From Adiantum capillus-veneris (Eukaryota; Streptophyta; Polypodiopsida; Polypodiales; Pteridaceae), in NCBI GenBank assembly GCA_014529385.2, contig CM043960.1, positions 73,237,910 to 73,301,909 of the forward strand: a stretch of DNA of 64,000 bases, given 5' to 3'. Shown here piece after piece: positions 35,872 through 47,521 of this stretch (position 1 is the stretch's first letter; every line of letters starts with the position of its first letter). Made by a program: the position numbers and the translations under genes. Under the pieces are notes generated by a model, which saw only the letters and a program-made list of their open reading frames with translations, was not told where the DNA came from and ran no database searches.

Positions 35872-37320
35872 ATTCCTCTCAATCCCTCACTCAAACCTGC
35901 ACCTTTCATGGTTTCTCTCACCTTCTTCACCATTAACTTCCCCTCTTACTTCCATAGCTCTCATATGAGCTCTACATGTACATACACCATCTCTATGCCT
36001 CTCTCTATTACTTCCAAAGTACAATTCCATCTTATCCCTTCTCTATATACATAAAATTCAGCATGTAAACCATACTTAACCTCTGCAAATTGAGAAATCT
36101 CATCAACCAAATTTCCATTTTCATCGCGGTAATCAACCTTGGCGGCGGTGGCATAAAGAAGAGAAGAAGAAGAAGATGATCGATAGTCATTTTGGGAACC
36201 TACACAAGTAAGTACTTCTTCAAGCTTCACCATCACAAGGATTTCTTCACTTCATTCAACCATCTTTCTTCAACCACCCACCTCATTCTACCCACTGTAA
36301 ATATACATTAACTTTCTAGTGATTACTAACACCAACCGCTAACATACTAACACAAAATAGCCATTGACCTGAACATAAAAGACACCTCACCTCAAGACAT
36401 GTGCATAGTAACTCTCTCTCTCTCTCTCTCTCTCTCTCCTTACTTAAAACTTTACTTTCACCTTATCTACCATCAATAATGCTCTCTTTTGAGCCCACAT
36501 TCATGACTCAAGCAGACAAAGAAGGCCCGCAATGTTTTGATATTGTGAAAAAATCATAATCCTGATTTGTTAGCTTGTAAATTAGGATTTCCAATAATCT
36601 TAATTAGGGGTCTCCAAACTATAAATAGGCCCCTCTCCTTCTTGTAAAATAACATACACAACACCCCAACACTCTATGCGTGATGAGAGACTTAGGCGTA
36701 GCAACCACTTTGTGAGCTTCACTCTTGGTGTGAGAGAAGCTTTCAAGCTACACGTTGCAAGTGAGAGAGCATGAGTTCAAGAATTCCAAACCACTATTGT
36801 ATATGCTCTTCTATCATCAATAAATTGAGGTTCGGTGCATCAAAGGCGTGATTCGACATTCAAATCTTCGTCTTTCTATTTATGCAATACGGTTTGGTGA
36901 ATTCAAAGTGACTTGTGTATTTTGAGTTTCTATCGGTTGATCTTGTTTTAGAAAGTGTTTTAGTGTGTTTTCATTGCCAATTTTGTGTCCATCGTAAGAG
37001 GGTATTGTGGTGAGAGGTCTCCCAGACCCTAAGACAGTGTGTGTCTGTGTTGGAAATGTTTAGCATTCACTAAGCACTAAGTGAGTTTTGTCAATCTCTA
37101 CGATAGCATCATAACAAATCATCTCCATTTTCAAGTCACAAATAAGGTATTACGCAAGATCCATTCCTCTCTCTCTTCCCTTTGCTCTAGCTCTCTCTGT
37201 TCCATTTTGTGTGTGTCTTGGCGTGAGGTTGCTTGTGTGTGTTTTGTGGCGCCTCTTCTTGGTTGTCACAAAATCTTTCTTGCATCCTAGTTCGCATACC
37301 ATAACTAGGTGGTGTCCCTA
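34567..37320. other. AT-rich intergenic DNA, no convincing gene
   Basis: Contains (CA)n at 35,832-35,869, (CT)n at 36,413-36,438 and a small palindrome near 34,722-34,748 (ATGATGGTA...TACCATCAT). The minus-strand frame at 36,236-35,961 is Ser-rich and not supported by anything else. About 36,600-36,850 looks like a promoter or LTR remnant. Confidence 0.5.
36600..36850 (+). promoter_or_regulatory. promoter/LTR-like segment
   Basis: ACTATAAATAGG (about 36,619) resembles a plant TATA box and is followed about 200 bp later by CAATAAATTGAG, a polyadenylation-like signal. This spacing is typical of a retrotransposon LTR, but I find no partner copy in the window. Confidence 0.4.
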
Positions 37321-37322
37321 TC

Positions 37323-37979
37323 TTGTTTGGGTTTGGCTGTGGGTTTGTTGTTGTGTTTTTGCTTGTGGCTGCCCCAGCCCCAATTGAGCAGCACGGGAGC
37401 CTTGAGGGATATTTAGAGGTCGCCTCTCTTGTTGCCCGTGCCGGACCGCCTCAGTATAAGGAAAGTGCAGATCTACATCGCATGAAGCAGCCAAAATACA
37501 AAGAAGGGGATAAAGTGTGGCTCCTCCGACGTGATCTGTGTTCATCCCGTCCCTGTCAAAAGCTTGATTATCGAAGGCTTGGCCCGTTTAAAATTATATG
37601 TCAAGTCAATCCAGTTACCTATCGACTCCAATTGCCCTCATCCATGAAAATCCATCCGGTCTTTCATGTCTCAGTCCTAGAACCTTGTCACACATCTAAG
37701 ATCCCAGGAAGAGCCCTACAACCACCTCCTCCGGTTGAGATTCAAGGACATGACGAATATGAGGTCGAGAAAGTCCTAGATTCTCGAGTTTCGCGTGGCA
37801 GGTTATAGTACTTGGTGCATTGGAAAGGCTATGATGTTAGTGAATGAACCTGGGAACCAGCACACAATCTACAGCCTGCATCTCTCAAAGTCAAAGAATT
37901 CCATCAACAACATCCATGGAAGCACAACTCAAGAAACACCACTGCTCCTCGTGGAACTCGTCGCTAGAGGAGGGGGTAA
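37323..37979 (+). pseudogene. truncated chromovirus A pol 3' end, fused to foreign upstream sequence
   Basis: From about 37,455 the sequence follows the integrase C-terminus and chromodomain of element A ([60 protein letters not shown]). It ends at a polypurine tract (37,966-37,979) before the LTR. Upstream is unrelated sequence, and an open frame starts in it at 37,323 with a hydrophobic leader (MFGFGCGFVVVFLLVAAPAP) and runs in frame into the integrase part for 161 residues, stopping at a TAG in the chromodomain. A second stop (TGA) is shared with element A. Confidence 0.8.
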
Positions 37980-38582
37980 TGTCATGGATGCTTGAGAAGG
38001 CTCTAGAAGAATCTAGAAGGATCTATAAGATTCTAGAAGTTTCTAGAAGCATGGAGAAGATTTCGAAAGAATCTAGAAGTTTCTGGAAAGCTCTAGAGAG
38101 TTGAAGAAGGATCTAGAAGGTTTTAGAAGAACTAGAAGGATCAAGAAGTTTCTAAAAGTTTGGAGAAGATTTCGGAAGAATCTAGAAGTTTTTGGAAAGC
38201 TCTGGAAAGTTGAAGAAGGATCCAGAAGGTTTTAGAAGAACTAGAAGGTTCTAGAAGATTCTAACCTCCTCAAGAAGAACCTAGAAAGTCCTAACCTCCT
38301 CAAGTAACCTCCTCAAGCACTAGTATCAATAAGGGTCTTGGGTCACAAGCCCCTCAGTCTTGACAACACCAGTAAAAAAGCTCCTATGAGAAAATCCCTC
38401 TTCTAGTTCTTATGTTCAAGCCTTGTCTTGTACTCAAGTCATGTAATCCAAGTCTTGTATCTAGCTCTCTTAATAAAGTATTCAGTCTTATAATCAATAT
38501 TAAGCTTATCATCAAGTCCAAGTTCTTGTACATTGTGAGCGCCTCCTCTTGCTCTCTTCTAGCTCTATACACGCTCATAACA
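37980..38582 (+). repeat. 3' LTR of the truncated chromovirus A copy
   Basis: 603 bp, TGTCATGG...CTCATAACA. It lacks about 50 bp found near the start of the LTR at 346. It keeps the heat-shock array TTC-GAA-TTC-GAA at 38,031-38,048 and the polyadenylation signal. Its TATA region reads TATCAATA, a changed box. Confidence 0.9.
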
Positions 38583-38589
38583 GCGTGTG

Positions 38590-38597
38590 CATGTGTG

Positions 38598-38680
<83 letters not shown>

Positions 38681-38725
38681 TACCTCTTAGTTTTGCACCT
38701 CCAAGCTAACATTCCTGAAGATGAG

Positions 38726-38806
<81 letters not shown>

Positions 38807-38850
38807 TCAGAGAGAGAGTGAGTTACCTCTTACTTTTGCGCCTTCAAGCT
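38590..38850. repeat. duplicated (GT)n(GA)n compound microsatellite
   Basis: Two units (38,594-38,710 and about 38,727-38,860), each made of (GT)n then (GA)n then GTTACCTCTTA(G/C)TTTTGC and a shared ATTCCTGAAG. Confidence 0.8.
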
Positions 38851-39099
38851 CACTTGAACCTATTCCTGAAGCAAAAGAGACGCCAGACCAGCATTGCATG
38901 AGTCATGAATACCCACATTTGTCAATAATCTTTTCAAACTTCCAAGGAAAATTGGACGCCCAGCTTGAGAACCTTTTACGCAAAATTTAAAAGACTTTTT
39001 AAAAGGAAGGAATTGTCACGGTGCCGTGAATGTTCCTTCATTTAAAATATTATTGAAGCGCTACATTAGCGAGCAGTTTATCGAAGATGGCTTCGTCTA

Positions 39100-39340
39100 C
39101 CCAGCACACAGCTACACTGTGAGGAGTTGATGAGTGAAAATGTCATCATCTACAGTAGCCAGCACATTGTGATGAGCTGCCTTGTGAAGGCGTTAATGAT
39201 TGAAGGAAGGAACCCGGCCTTGGTCTTACAGTAGCTAGCACATTGTGACGAGTGCCTTACTAAGGCGTTAGTGATTGAAGGAAGGAACCCGTTCGGCTCT
39301 AGTTCTATCATACAACTACTGTAAGGTTTACAACTACACA
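39100..39340. repeat. short tandem duplication (~78 bp)
   Basis: CAGCACATTGTGATGAG...GAAGGAAGGAACCC at about 39,155-39,213 recurs with changes at 39,235-39,292, with a weaker third trace near 39,100. Confidence 0.6.
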
Positions 39341-39700
39341 CGTGGACTATCTTGCGACCACGTATTGTCCATATAATGCCCAGTTCTCATCTTGGTTGTG
39401 TTTCGACATTAAAAAAGGTGCAATGATAGAAATCGAAAAGAAGCATGTTGCTCTTATTAGACCCGTATTTGCTAATATCATTGGCTTCAAAAACTTATAC
39501 TCGACATCAATGGTATACCAATAGAAATTTCCATTATTATATTGGGTGTACTAGAAAGAATCACTACGAGAAAGGCCTTCTAGTTTTCTCAGATATTGGG
39601 ATGGATCTACATACTAGAGACGAAGAAAGCTAGGTCCAAGGAAATTCCCTTCTAAATAAAAGGAAACTTATGAAGATTTTGCATGGATGTAATCAAGGCG
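39341..39700. other. spacer, nothing recognised
   Basis: Open frames of about 60 residues on the plus strand lack any family resemblance or codon support. Confidence 0.4.
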
Positions 39701-42700
39701 TAGGGACAACATTTGCAAAAAGAGGACCATCAAGAAACTTTACATGATTTTGTGAGATCATTGCATCTGGCATACGTATGAAAACAGGTGCTTGAGGAGC
39801 TCTGTCTCTTGCAAAAGAGCCTTCACAAAAAGCGCACACGTTCTCGTTGCCACAACCAAGTTGGGCTTAATGCGTTCTTGCCATGTGGGCTGAAAAACCT
39901 CCTGTTTTGGGGCAAGAAATGGAGCGATTTTGGTTTTTGATCCGCTGTTGTTTGGGACCAAGAACTCTTCAATTTTAGGGCTGATCTTGAGTGTATTTAT
40001 AAGAGCTCCAATTCCCAAAACAAGCATGCATGGAAGAAAGCTGTAACCTACGGGCGACGAGGCCGTCGTTTGTGGTAGCTAAGAGCTCACAAGCTTTGGC
40101 AAGCCCTATCGGGCTGATCTAGCAAAGCCCTCATATTCCTCCTAGCCTACGTATGTTGCAATCAACGCGCATCAAGAGACAAAAACTTCGAGCACATGAC
40201 CATGAAGAACTTTATGTGCTTTTGTGAGATCATTGCATCTCGCATACATGTGAAAATAGAGCTTAGAGACACTATTTATGGCTATAAGCCCTTCACTTCG
40301 CATCTCGGGAAAAAAACGCAACGTTCTTTACCACACCCATGTTGGGTATATCCCACAATCGACTTGTTCCATGGGATGACCTTCTAAACAACAATCCCAT
40401 CAAGCATCTCTTGTGCTTTCGTAAGGTATTGCGTTTGGCATACATATTGACCAAAGCTGTTGATGCTGTGTCTCCTGCAGAATAGCGTTCATAGAATATG
40501 CTCGCGATGTTGGGCATACGGTATTCTTGCCATGTGGGCTCAGAACCCTCCTGTTTTGGGGCAAGAAATGTTGCGATTTTTGGTGCTGATCCGCTGCTAT
40601 TTTAGGACCAATAACACTCCCATTTTGGGGCTGATTTGCTTCCATTATAAGGCTGATCTAGAGTGTGTTTGTGAGAGCTCTAATTCCCATAACCAACATG
40701 CATGAAAGAAGGCGCTAAGCCAGTAGGGCTGCCTTTTCTGTGTGTACTTAAGAGCTTAGAAGTTTTGGCAAGCACTATCGGGTGATCTAGCAAAGCCGTC
40801 ACCTTCCTCCCAAACCGATGTATGTTGCAATCAACGCGCTTCTAGAGACAACAACCTCCAGCACAGGTACGTGGAGAGCTTTACCTGCTTTTGTGAGAGC
40901 ATTGCATCTTGCATACTATTTTTGGCTAGAAACCCTTCACTTCGCATCTTGGAGAAAAAAACGCAGTGTTCTTTGCCACACCCATGTTGGGCATATCCCA
41001 CGATCAACTCGTTCCATGGGATGACCTTGTAAACAACAAGCATACGCTCACCATGTTCCTACCATCGGGATGAAAAGGGGTAAGAAATGTTGTGATTTTT
41101 GGTATTCATCCGTTGCTGTTTTAGGACTAAGGACACTCCCATTTTGGAACTGATCTGGAGTGTATTTGTGAGAGCTCCAATTCCCAAAACAAGCATGCAT
41201 GGAAGAAAGCACTCACCTGCCAGCAGGGCTGCCTTCTTTGTGTACTTAAGAGCTCAAAAGCAAGCCCTATATCGGGCTGATCTGGTAAAGCCGTCACTTT
41301 CCTCCCCGACCGACGTATGTTGCAATCAACGCGCTTCCAGAGACAACAACCTCCAACACAGGTACATGAAGAGCTTTACGTGCTTTTGTGAGAGCATTGC
41401 ATCTCGCATACTATTTCTGGCTAGAAGCCCTTCATTTCACATCTTGGGAAAAAAATGCAGCGTTCTTTGCTACACCCATGTTGGGCATATCCCGCAATCG
41501 ACCTGTTCCATGGCGTCTCTTGCACTTTCGTAAGGTATCACGTTTGGTATACATATCGACCAAAGCTGTTGATGCTTTTTCTTTTGCAGAATAGCGTTCA
41601 CAGAATACGCTTGCGATGTTGGGCATACGGCGTTCCTCCCATGCAGGCTCAAAACCCTCTTGTTTTGGGGCAAGAAATGTTGCAATTTTTTGTGCTGATT
41701 TGCTGTTGTTTTAGGACCAAGAACACTCTCATTTTGAGGCTGATTTGCTTCCATTATAAGGCTGATCTGGAGTGTGTTTCTGAGAGCTCTAGTTCCCATA
41801 ACAAGCATGCATGGAAGAAAGCGCTAGCCTACCAGTAGGGCTGCCTTCTGTGTGTACTTAAGAGATCGCAAGCTTCGACAAGCCCTATCAGGGTGATCTA
41901 GCAAAGCCGTCACCTTCCTCCCAAACCGACGTATGTTGCAATCAACGCGCTTCCAGAGACAACAACCTCCAGTATAGATACATGAAGATCTTTACATGCT
42001 TTTGTGAGAGCATTGCATCTCGCATATTATTTCCAGCTAGAAGCCCTTCATTTCGCATCTTGGGAAAAAAACGCAGCGTTCTTTGCTACACCCATGTTGG
42101 GCATATCCTGCAATCGACTTGTTCCATGGCGTCTCTTGCACTTTCGTCTTGGCACACATATCGACCAAAGCTGTTGATGCTTTGTCTCTTGAAGAATAGA
42201 GTTCACAGAATACACTCACAATGTTGGGCATAAGGAGTTCCTGCCACGCGGACTCAAAACCCTTCTGTATTGGGGTAAGAAATGTTGCGATTTTTGGTGT
42301 TGATCCGCTGCTGTTGTGGGACCAAGAACACTCTCATTTTGGGATTGATCTGGAGTGTATTTGTGAGAGCTCCAATACCCAAAACAAGCAAGCATGGAAA
42401 AAAGCGCTATCCTACCAGGTAGGGATGCCTTTTGTGTGTACTTAAGAGCTCACAAGCTTCGGCAAGCTCTATCAGGTTGATCTAGCAAAGCCGTCACTTT
42501 CGTCCCCGGACGACGTATGTTGCAATCAACGCGCTTCCAGGGACAACAACCTTCAACACAAGTATATGAATAGCTTTACGTGCTTTTGTGAGAGCATTGC
42601 ATCTCGCATACTATTTCTGGCTAGAAGCCCTTCATTTGGCATCTTGGGAAAAAAACGCAGTATTCTTTGCCACACTCATGTTGGGCATATCCCACAATTG

Positions 42701-43620
42701 ACTTGTTCCATGGCGTCTCTTCTGCTTTCGTAAGGTATCGCGTTTGGCATACATATCGACAAAAACTGTTGATGCTTTGTCTTTTGCAGAATAGCGTTCA
42801 CAGAATACGCTTGCGATGTTGGGCATACGGCGTTCCTGCCATGCGGGCTCAAAACCCTCTTGTTTTGGGGCAAGACATGTTGCGATTTTTGGTGCTGATT
42901 TGCTGTTCTTTTAGGACCAAGAACACTCATTTTGGGGCTGATTTGCTTCCATTATAAGGCTGATCTGAAGTGTGTTTCTGAGAGCTCTTATTCCCATAAC
43001 AAGCATGCATGGAAGAAAGCGCTAACCTGCGAGTAGGGCTGCCTTCTGTGTGTACTTAAGAGCTCACAAGCTTCAGCAAGCCATATCGGGTTGATCTAGC
43101 AAAGCCGTCACCTTCCTCCCAAGCCGACGTATGTGCAATCAACGCGCTTCCAGAGACAACAACCTCCAGCATAGGTACATGATGAGCTTTACATGCTTTT
43201 GTGAGAGCATTGCATCTCGCATACTATTTCCGGCTAGAAGCCCTTTACTTCGCATCTTGGGAAACAAATGCAGTGTTCTTTGCCACACCCATGTTGGGCA
43301 TATCCCGCAATCGACTTGTTCCATGGCGTCTCTTTCGCTTTCATAAGGTATCGCGTTTGGCATACATATCGACCAAAGCTTGTAGGCATATCGTGCAATC
43401 CACATTCTCCAAGTGACAACCTTCTCAACCAAAGCTTGTGTAGGGACATCCTTGAGCATATGCTACAATCAATGCACTCTGAGAGACAACATCCTAGAAA
43501 GGATGACCGCTACAGAACTCTGCGTGCTTTTGTGAGAGCACCACATTTGGCATACATATGAGCACAAATGCTTGAGGATCCTTGTCTTGTAGATGAGCTT
43601 CTGTGTACCTACAAGCTCAC
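39700..43620 (-). pseudogene. tandem array of decayed PPR-derived units
   Basis: Units of about 0.5-0.67 kb repeat with starts marked by the phrase TTGCAATCAACGCGC near 40,155, 40,822, 41,316, 41,933, 42,510 and 43,131, with partial units at about 39,700, 43,470 and 44,190. On the minus strand they contain fragments of plant PLS-type PPR repeats: STALVDMYAKRDTLRK, SIAGYAQHGCGKE and, in another frame, ALHVPVLEVVVSGSALIATY. PPR proteins bind organellar RNA, but every unit here has frame breaks and none can make a PPR protein. Between the PPR pieces is a spacer with repeated TTTTGGGGCTGAT phrases that is not PPR. Confidence 0.75.
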
Positions 43621-43819
43621 AAGCTTTTGCAAGCTCTAGTTGGTTGATGTGGAAAAGTTTTGGCTGAGCCATCCAGCCCCAAGCTCGCCCTTGAGCTAGG
43701 CACACCACCAAGCTCTCACCTATGACGACAACAATGATGATGTCGATGATGATGAATGACGGCGATAACGAGGACAACGCTGATGTCGTTGCTAATGGGC
43801 TGAAATCTGAAAATGCTCT

Positions 43820-44460
43820 TTGTGGCTGAAATCTAAAATCACTGGGGATACTGATGGGAATCTTCTAGCATGACGAGGCTACGGGCTGATCTGCCGTCAT
43901 TGACAATGACAATGGCTAAAAACTGAAAAACAGTAATCGATCTCATGGCTGAAAACTGTTCCGCTATCTTTGTCACGATGGAACGGGCAATCGCGACAAG
44001 CCTATCAGGCCCTTCCTATGCTTTCTTAGTGCTTGTGGCTGAAATTTAAAATCACTGGAGATATTGATGGGAATCTACTAGCATGACAAGGCTACAAGCT
44101 GATCTGCCGTCGTTGACGATGATGGTGACTAAAAACTGAAAAACGCTAATTAGCCTTACCACTGTTTGCCACAACCATGTTGAGCATATGTAGCAATCAA
44201 CGTGCTCTAAAAGACAACATCCTGGAAAGGATGACCATCAAGAACTTCACGTGTTTTTGTGAGATCATCACATCTGGCATACATATGAGCTCCTTCACCA
44301 CGCTGGTATTTTAAAGCTGAAAATGCTATTTTTTTGTGCTAAAAACGCTATTGTTTTGGGGCTGATTCATTGTCGTTTTGAGATTGATCTACCGCTATTT
44401 CGGGTTGAAAACGTTGCTATTTTGGAGAGGGTTGATCCACTGCCGTTTTGGGAGCAATGT
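43820..44460. repeat. spaced duplication and TGATC(C/T)...GTTTT phrases
   Basis: 43,825-43,940 and 44,038-44,150 are about 85% similar (GCTGAAAT(C/T)TAAAATCACTGG...). At 44,290-44,460 phrases such as TGATCCACTGCCGTTTTGGG recur, as in the PPR-array spacer. Confidence 0.6.
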
Positions 44461-44622
44461 GTATTTTAAGTTTTTTGTTAATCTTAGCACTCGGCTTCGC
44501 TCATTGTGATTTTATTTTATCTTTACTTGAATTTTCAATTCGTGATCAATTTTTCAAGGATGATTTCATTGTACCAATAAAGAATTGTCTTTTAATTTGA
44601 CCATGTTTGATGACAAAAGGCA

Positions 44623-45234
44623 ATGGAGGGGCAAGGGAAAAGCACCCAACTTACGTTAGGAGAGGTTGCTAGTATCCAATCTCAAGATATTTTCAATAGA
44701 GGTGAACATGGTGGTGACTCGGGTCAAACTTCTTTGGTAAGCATTCAAAGATCAAACACTAGGTATGTGGAGTTTGACGCAAGACTTTTGCAAAGTTGGG
44801 TAGCCAAGCATGAGATTCAAAATGAGACAAAGCTCCCTTGGGTTCCCCTTTGTCGGCTAGTCGGCCATGAAGCCGTACGCAGTACTAGGGGTAATGTTGC
44901 AGACCTAGGGTATAAGTTCAGGCAAGTAGGCTATATGCCAAGACTTGGAAGATTTCTTGTCTGTGAAAGATCTCCCAATGGAGAGACAATGTATGACACT
45001 GAAGAGGATGAGACAAAATGGGCTAACTCATTTTGGGGAAATATCAATCGTCAATTTGACAAGGAAGAAAGCCCGTGGTATTGGACGGAAATCATCGCCT
45101 ACGCGCTTGGACTTCTGAAATCAATAATGGTATGTACTAGTTGTGGTTATATAGTATAGATCTTGGCTTTTTGTGCACATTGTCATCTTAACAAGGCTTC
45201 GTATAGCTTGTCATGAAGATCCTTCAAAGTACGT
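44623..45234 (+). pseudogene. 5' part of an interrupted gene (amino-methyltransferase-like gene E)
   Basis: An open exon from ATG 44,623 to a donor GTATGT at 45,130 (169 codons: MEGQGKSTQLTLGEVAS...WYWTEIIAYALGLLKSIM). The block RLVGHEAVRSTRG...YKFRQVGYMPRLGRFLVCER weakly recalls ParB-like domains, which accompany DNA methyltransferases in bacteria; I hold this loosely. Further coding (CHEDPSKY) runs up to the LTR at 45,235 and resumes in frame at 52,577 (VRVKCTMTSFSVDEEC), so element F cut a coding exon. A leaderless AT-rich stretch precedes the ATG. Confidence 0.5.
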
Positions 45235-46676
45235 TGTCATGCAACTCCACTGCCATGAACAGAAAAGAGCAGAGAGATGCAAGCTAAGCTTCTTTGAAGC
45301 CTACACATTAAGTGAGCAGTGATCAAGGCTTGATAACAGGCCAACTTTAATGATTAATGTATGCCAGATGCGGCTAAAAGGGGCCAACAGATGCCTGAAT
45401 GATGCCAAAAATGAGTATGCTTGAAGTGAGCACATATGCGAGATTATGATCTGGAACTGAAGTGCTTGAAGTGCTCTATCGGCCTGTCTTTACGGCTCGT
45501 CAATTGGAGCTACGATGAAGAAGTTATGGCACTTTGAAGTTTAAGTCGATTGCAGATCCGTACCGGATCGGGCAACTGCAACTGAGGTGACATAAATGAA
45601 ATGAATATACGGGCTTGAAGTGCTCACTTTGTGGAGCACATCGGTCTTTTCATATCAGCGATCAGAGTTCCGGTTGCCAAGTTATTGGCCGTTAAATATT
45701 CACCGGGAGGGCCGGTTCTGTACCAATCTGGTCGGGCTCGATCAGAGTGCTAACTGGGAATTTTTGAGCTTTATCTAGGTTTTGGAATGCAATGATTGCG
45801 GGGAAAAGTCAATGTGGCTGCGGCATGCTGGAGAAAAATAAGGTGCCAGGCATTGCCTTGGCCGACATTTATGCCAATTGTGGTGCCCTTACAATGGCTA
45901 TGGCCGCCCAATAGAGAAAATAATCTTCTTGGCATTGCTTTAGTCACTATGTATGACAATCTTAGAAACCTAGATTGTGCATGCTTGGTCTTCAAGAAAC
46001 TTATGCACCGACGAGATGTTGTCAGTTGGAGCACATTAATACAAGCTTACATGGAGCATGGATATTCCTTTGAGGCAGTCGGTATGTATGCAAAAAGGGG
46101 TGTACCGACGATGTTATGCTTGGCAATACCTTGGCCGAGATGTATTCCATGCGTGGTGCCGGAGTGTGGTGCCCAAAGCCCATAACCTTATGGCTAGGCC
46201 GCCCACTTAAACTAAGCAAAGCCGCCCGAGGGCCATTAAGAATGGCCGCCCGTTTTTAAGCAAAGGAGTTTTTTTTTATTGAACCTAAGTGTGAAGAGGG
46301 AGAAAAAAAGGAGCATGGTGTCGAAGCTGCGAACAGAGAGCAAGGGGGGAGAAGTTGGTGGAGTCACGCCGGCCAGCTCGAACCTTGGACGAGCTCCTGT
46401 GTGAAGAGACAGTTGAAGAGAAGGCTGAGGCGACCGTTTTTGGAGCCACTCCCGCTACATTTCGCGCACCTCACTCCCACCACTGCCACGTCATACATCC
46501 TGTGCACGCCATGTTAATGACGCCGGCACTATTGATGGGGGAATATATATATAGCAGTCAATGAAGGGCAGAAGGAGACGGAAGTCATTGCATGCGAAAA
46601 GGACTCCAAGCAAAGCAAAGAGCAAGGAATCAACGGAGGGTGGAGGGAGGTAGAGAGAGAGGTCAAGGGAGGAGGG

Positions 46677-46726
<50 letters not shown>

Positions 46727-47476
46727 ATCCAAGCCAAGAAAGGGAACCAAGGGTTTACTTTGGCATGTGTGTTGGGAAGAAAACAAGCTTGAGGAAGCAA
46801 GGAATCAAGGAGGGCAAGGCAATTAACTCTGAGGAGCTTTCAACGAAGGGGAAGGCGGGGCTCTCCCTCGCTTTCGTCCTCGAGGCAAGTAAGATTTCCT
46901 CTCTCCCTCTCGAGCTTGAACGAAGCGAAGTAAGCAAGGCGAGGAGAGGAGGGTAAGCAAGGCGAGCTCACCCTCTCTCTCAATCTCCAATCCAAGCAGA
47001 TCTCTCTCAATCTTTCTCTCATTAAGCATAAAAAAGGACGACATAGGAAATCAGAGAATGCTACATAGAGATAGTTTGCAGAGTATTTGGCAATAATTGA
47101 AGCATAAAGATTGAGAAGCTGAGCAGAATTAGGTACATGAGGCAGATAAAGCGACAGTACACAATCTCTATCACCGTCATCAGCTTGAAGTTTGATTAAT
47201 TATCTTGTTGAGGCCCGGTGTCGTTAATGGCCCGGTTAATTTTGTAAAGCAGGAGCTTAAACTCCTCGTAAGCAAATGATCCAAGTGACGGCGCTATTAA
47301 CAGCCCCCTTGGCTAAAGATTAAGTTGTACTCAAACATATTAATCAATTAATTGATGATTACGGTGATTTCCAGATTAAGTTGCATCTGTTGTTCTTGTT
47401 CTCTCTCTTTCACACCTCTCACAGCCAGAGGCCCGACACCTGCCCGGCTCACGTAGCGAACACATATCCTGCAACA
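45235..47476 (+). repeat. 5' LTR of element F, containing a PPR fragment
   Basis: 2,242 bp. A PPR-derived stretch lies at about 45,796-46,190, a TATA box (TATATATATAG) at 46,544-46,554 and a (CT)n tract at 46,679-46,721. Confidence 0.85.
45796..46190 (+). pseudogene. PPR fragment inside the F 5' LTR
   Basis: GIALADIYANCGALTMA in one frame, then GIALVTMYDNLRNLDCACLV and RRDVVSWSTLIQAYMEHG, then GNTLAEMYSMRGA in another. These are recognisable PLS-type PPR units with frame changes. The same fragment is in the other LTR (50,878-51,270), so it was part of the LTR before insertion. Confidence 0.75.
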
Positions 47477-47480
47477 TCTT

Positions 47481-47500
47481 TGGTGAACCCGACACGAAAC
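47481..47500 (+). promoter_or_regulatory. candidate primer-binding site of element F
   Basis: TGGTGAACCCGACACG starts four bases after the LTR end. TGG complements the CCA tail of a tRNA, and the rest would pair with a tRNA 3' arm other than initiator Met. I cannot name the tRNA from the sequence alone. Confidence 0.55.
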
Positions 47501-47521
47501 GAGCCGGGGTGGGAGGTAAAG

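Noticed and set aside
35961-36236. Minus-strand 91-residue frame with a poly-Ser run
   Set aside because: Isolated, low complexity, no splice or family support.
37318-37545. Minus-strand frame opposite the integrase fragment
   Set aside because: A shadow of the plus-strand coding region.
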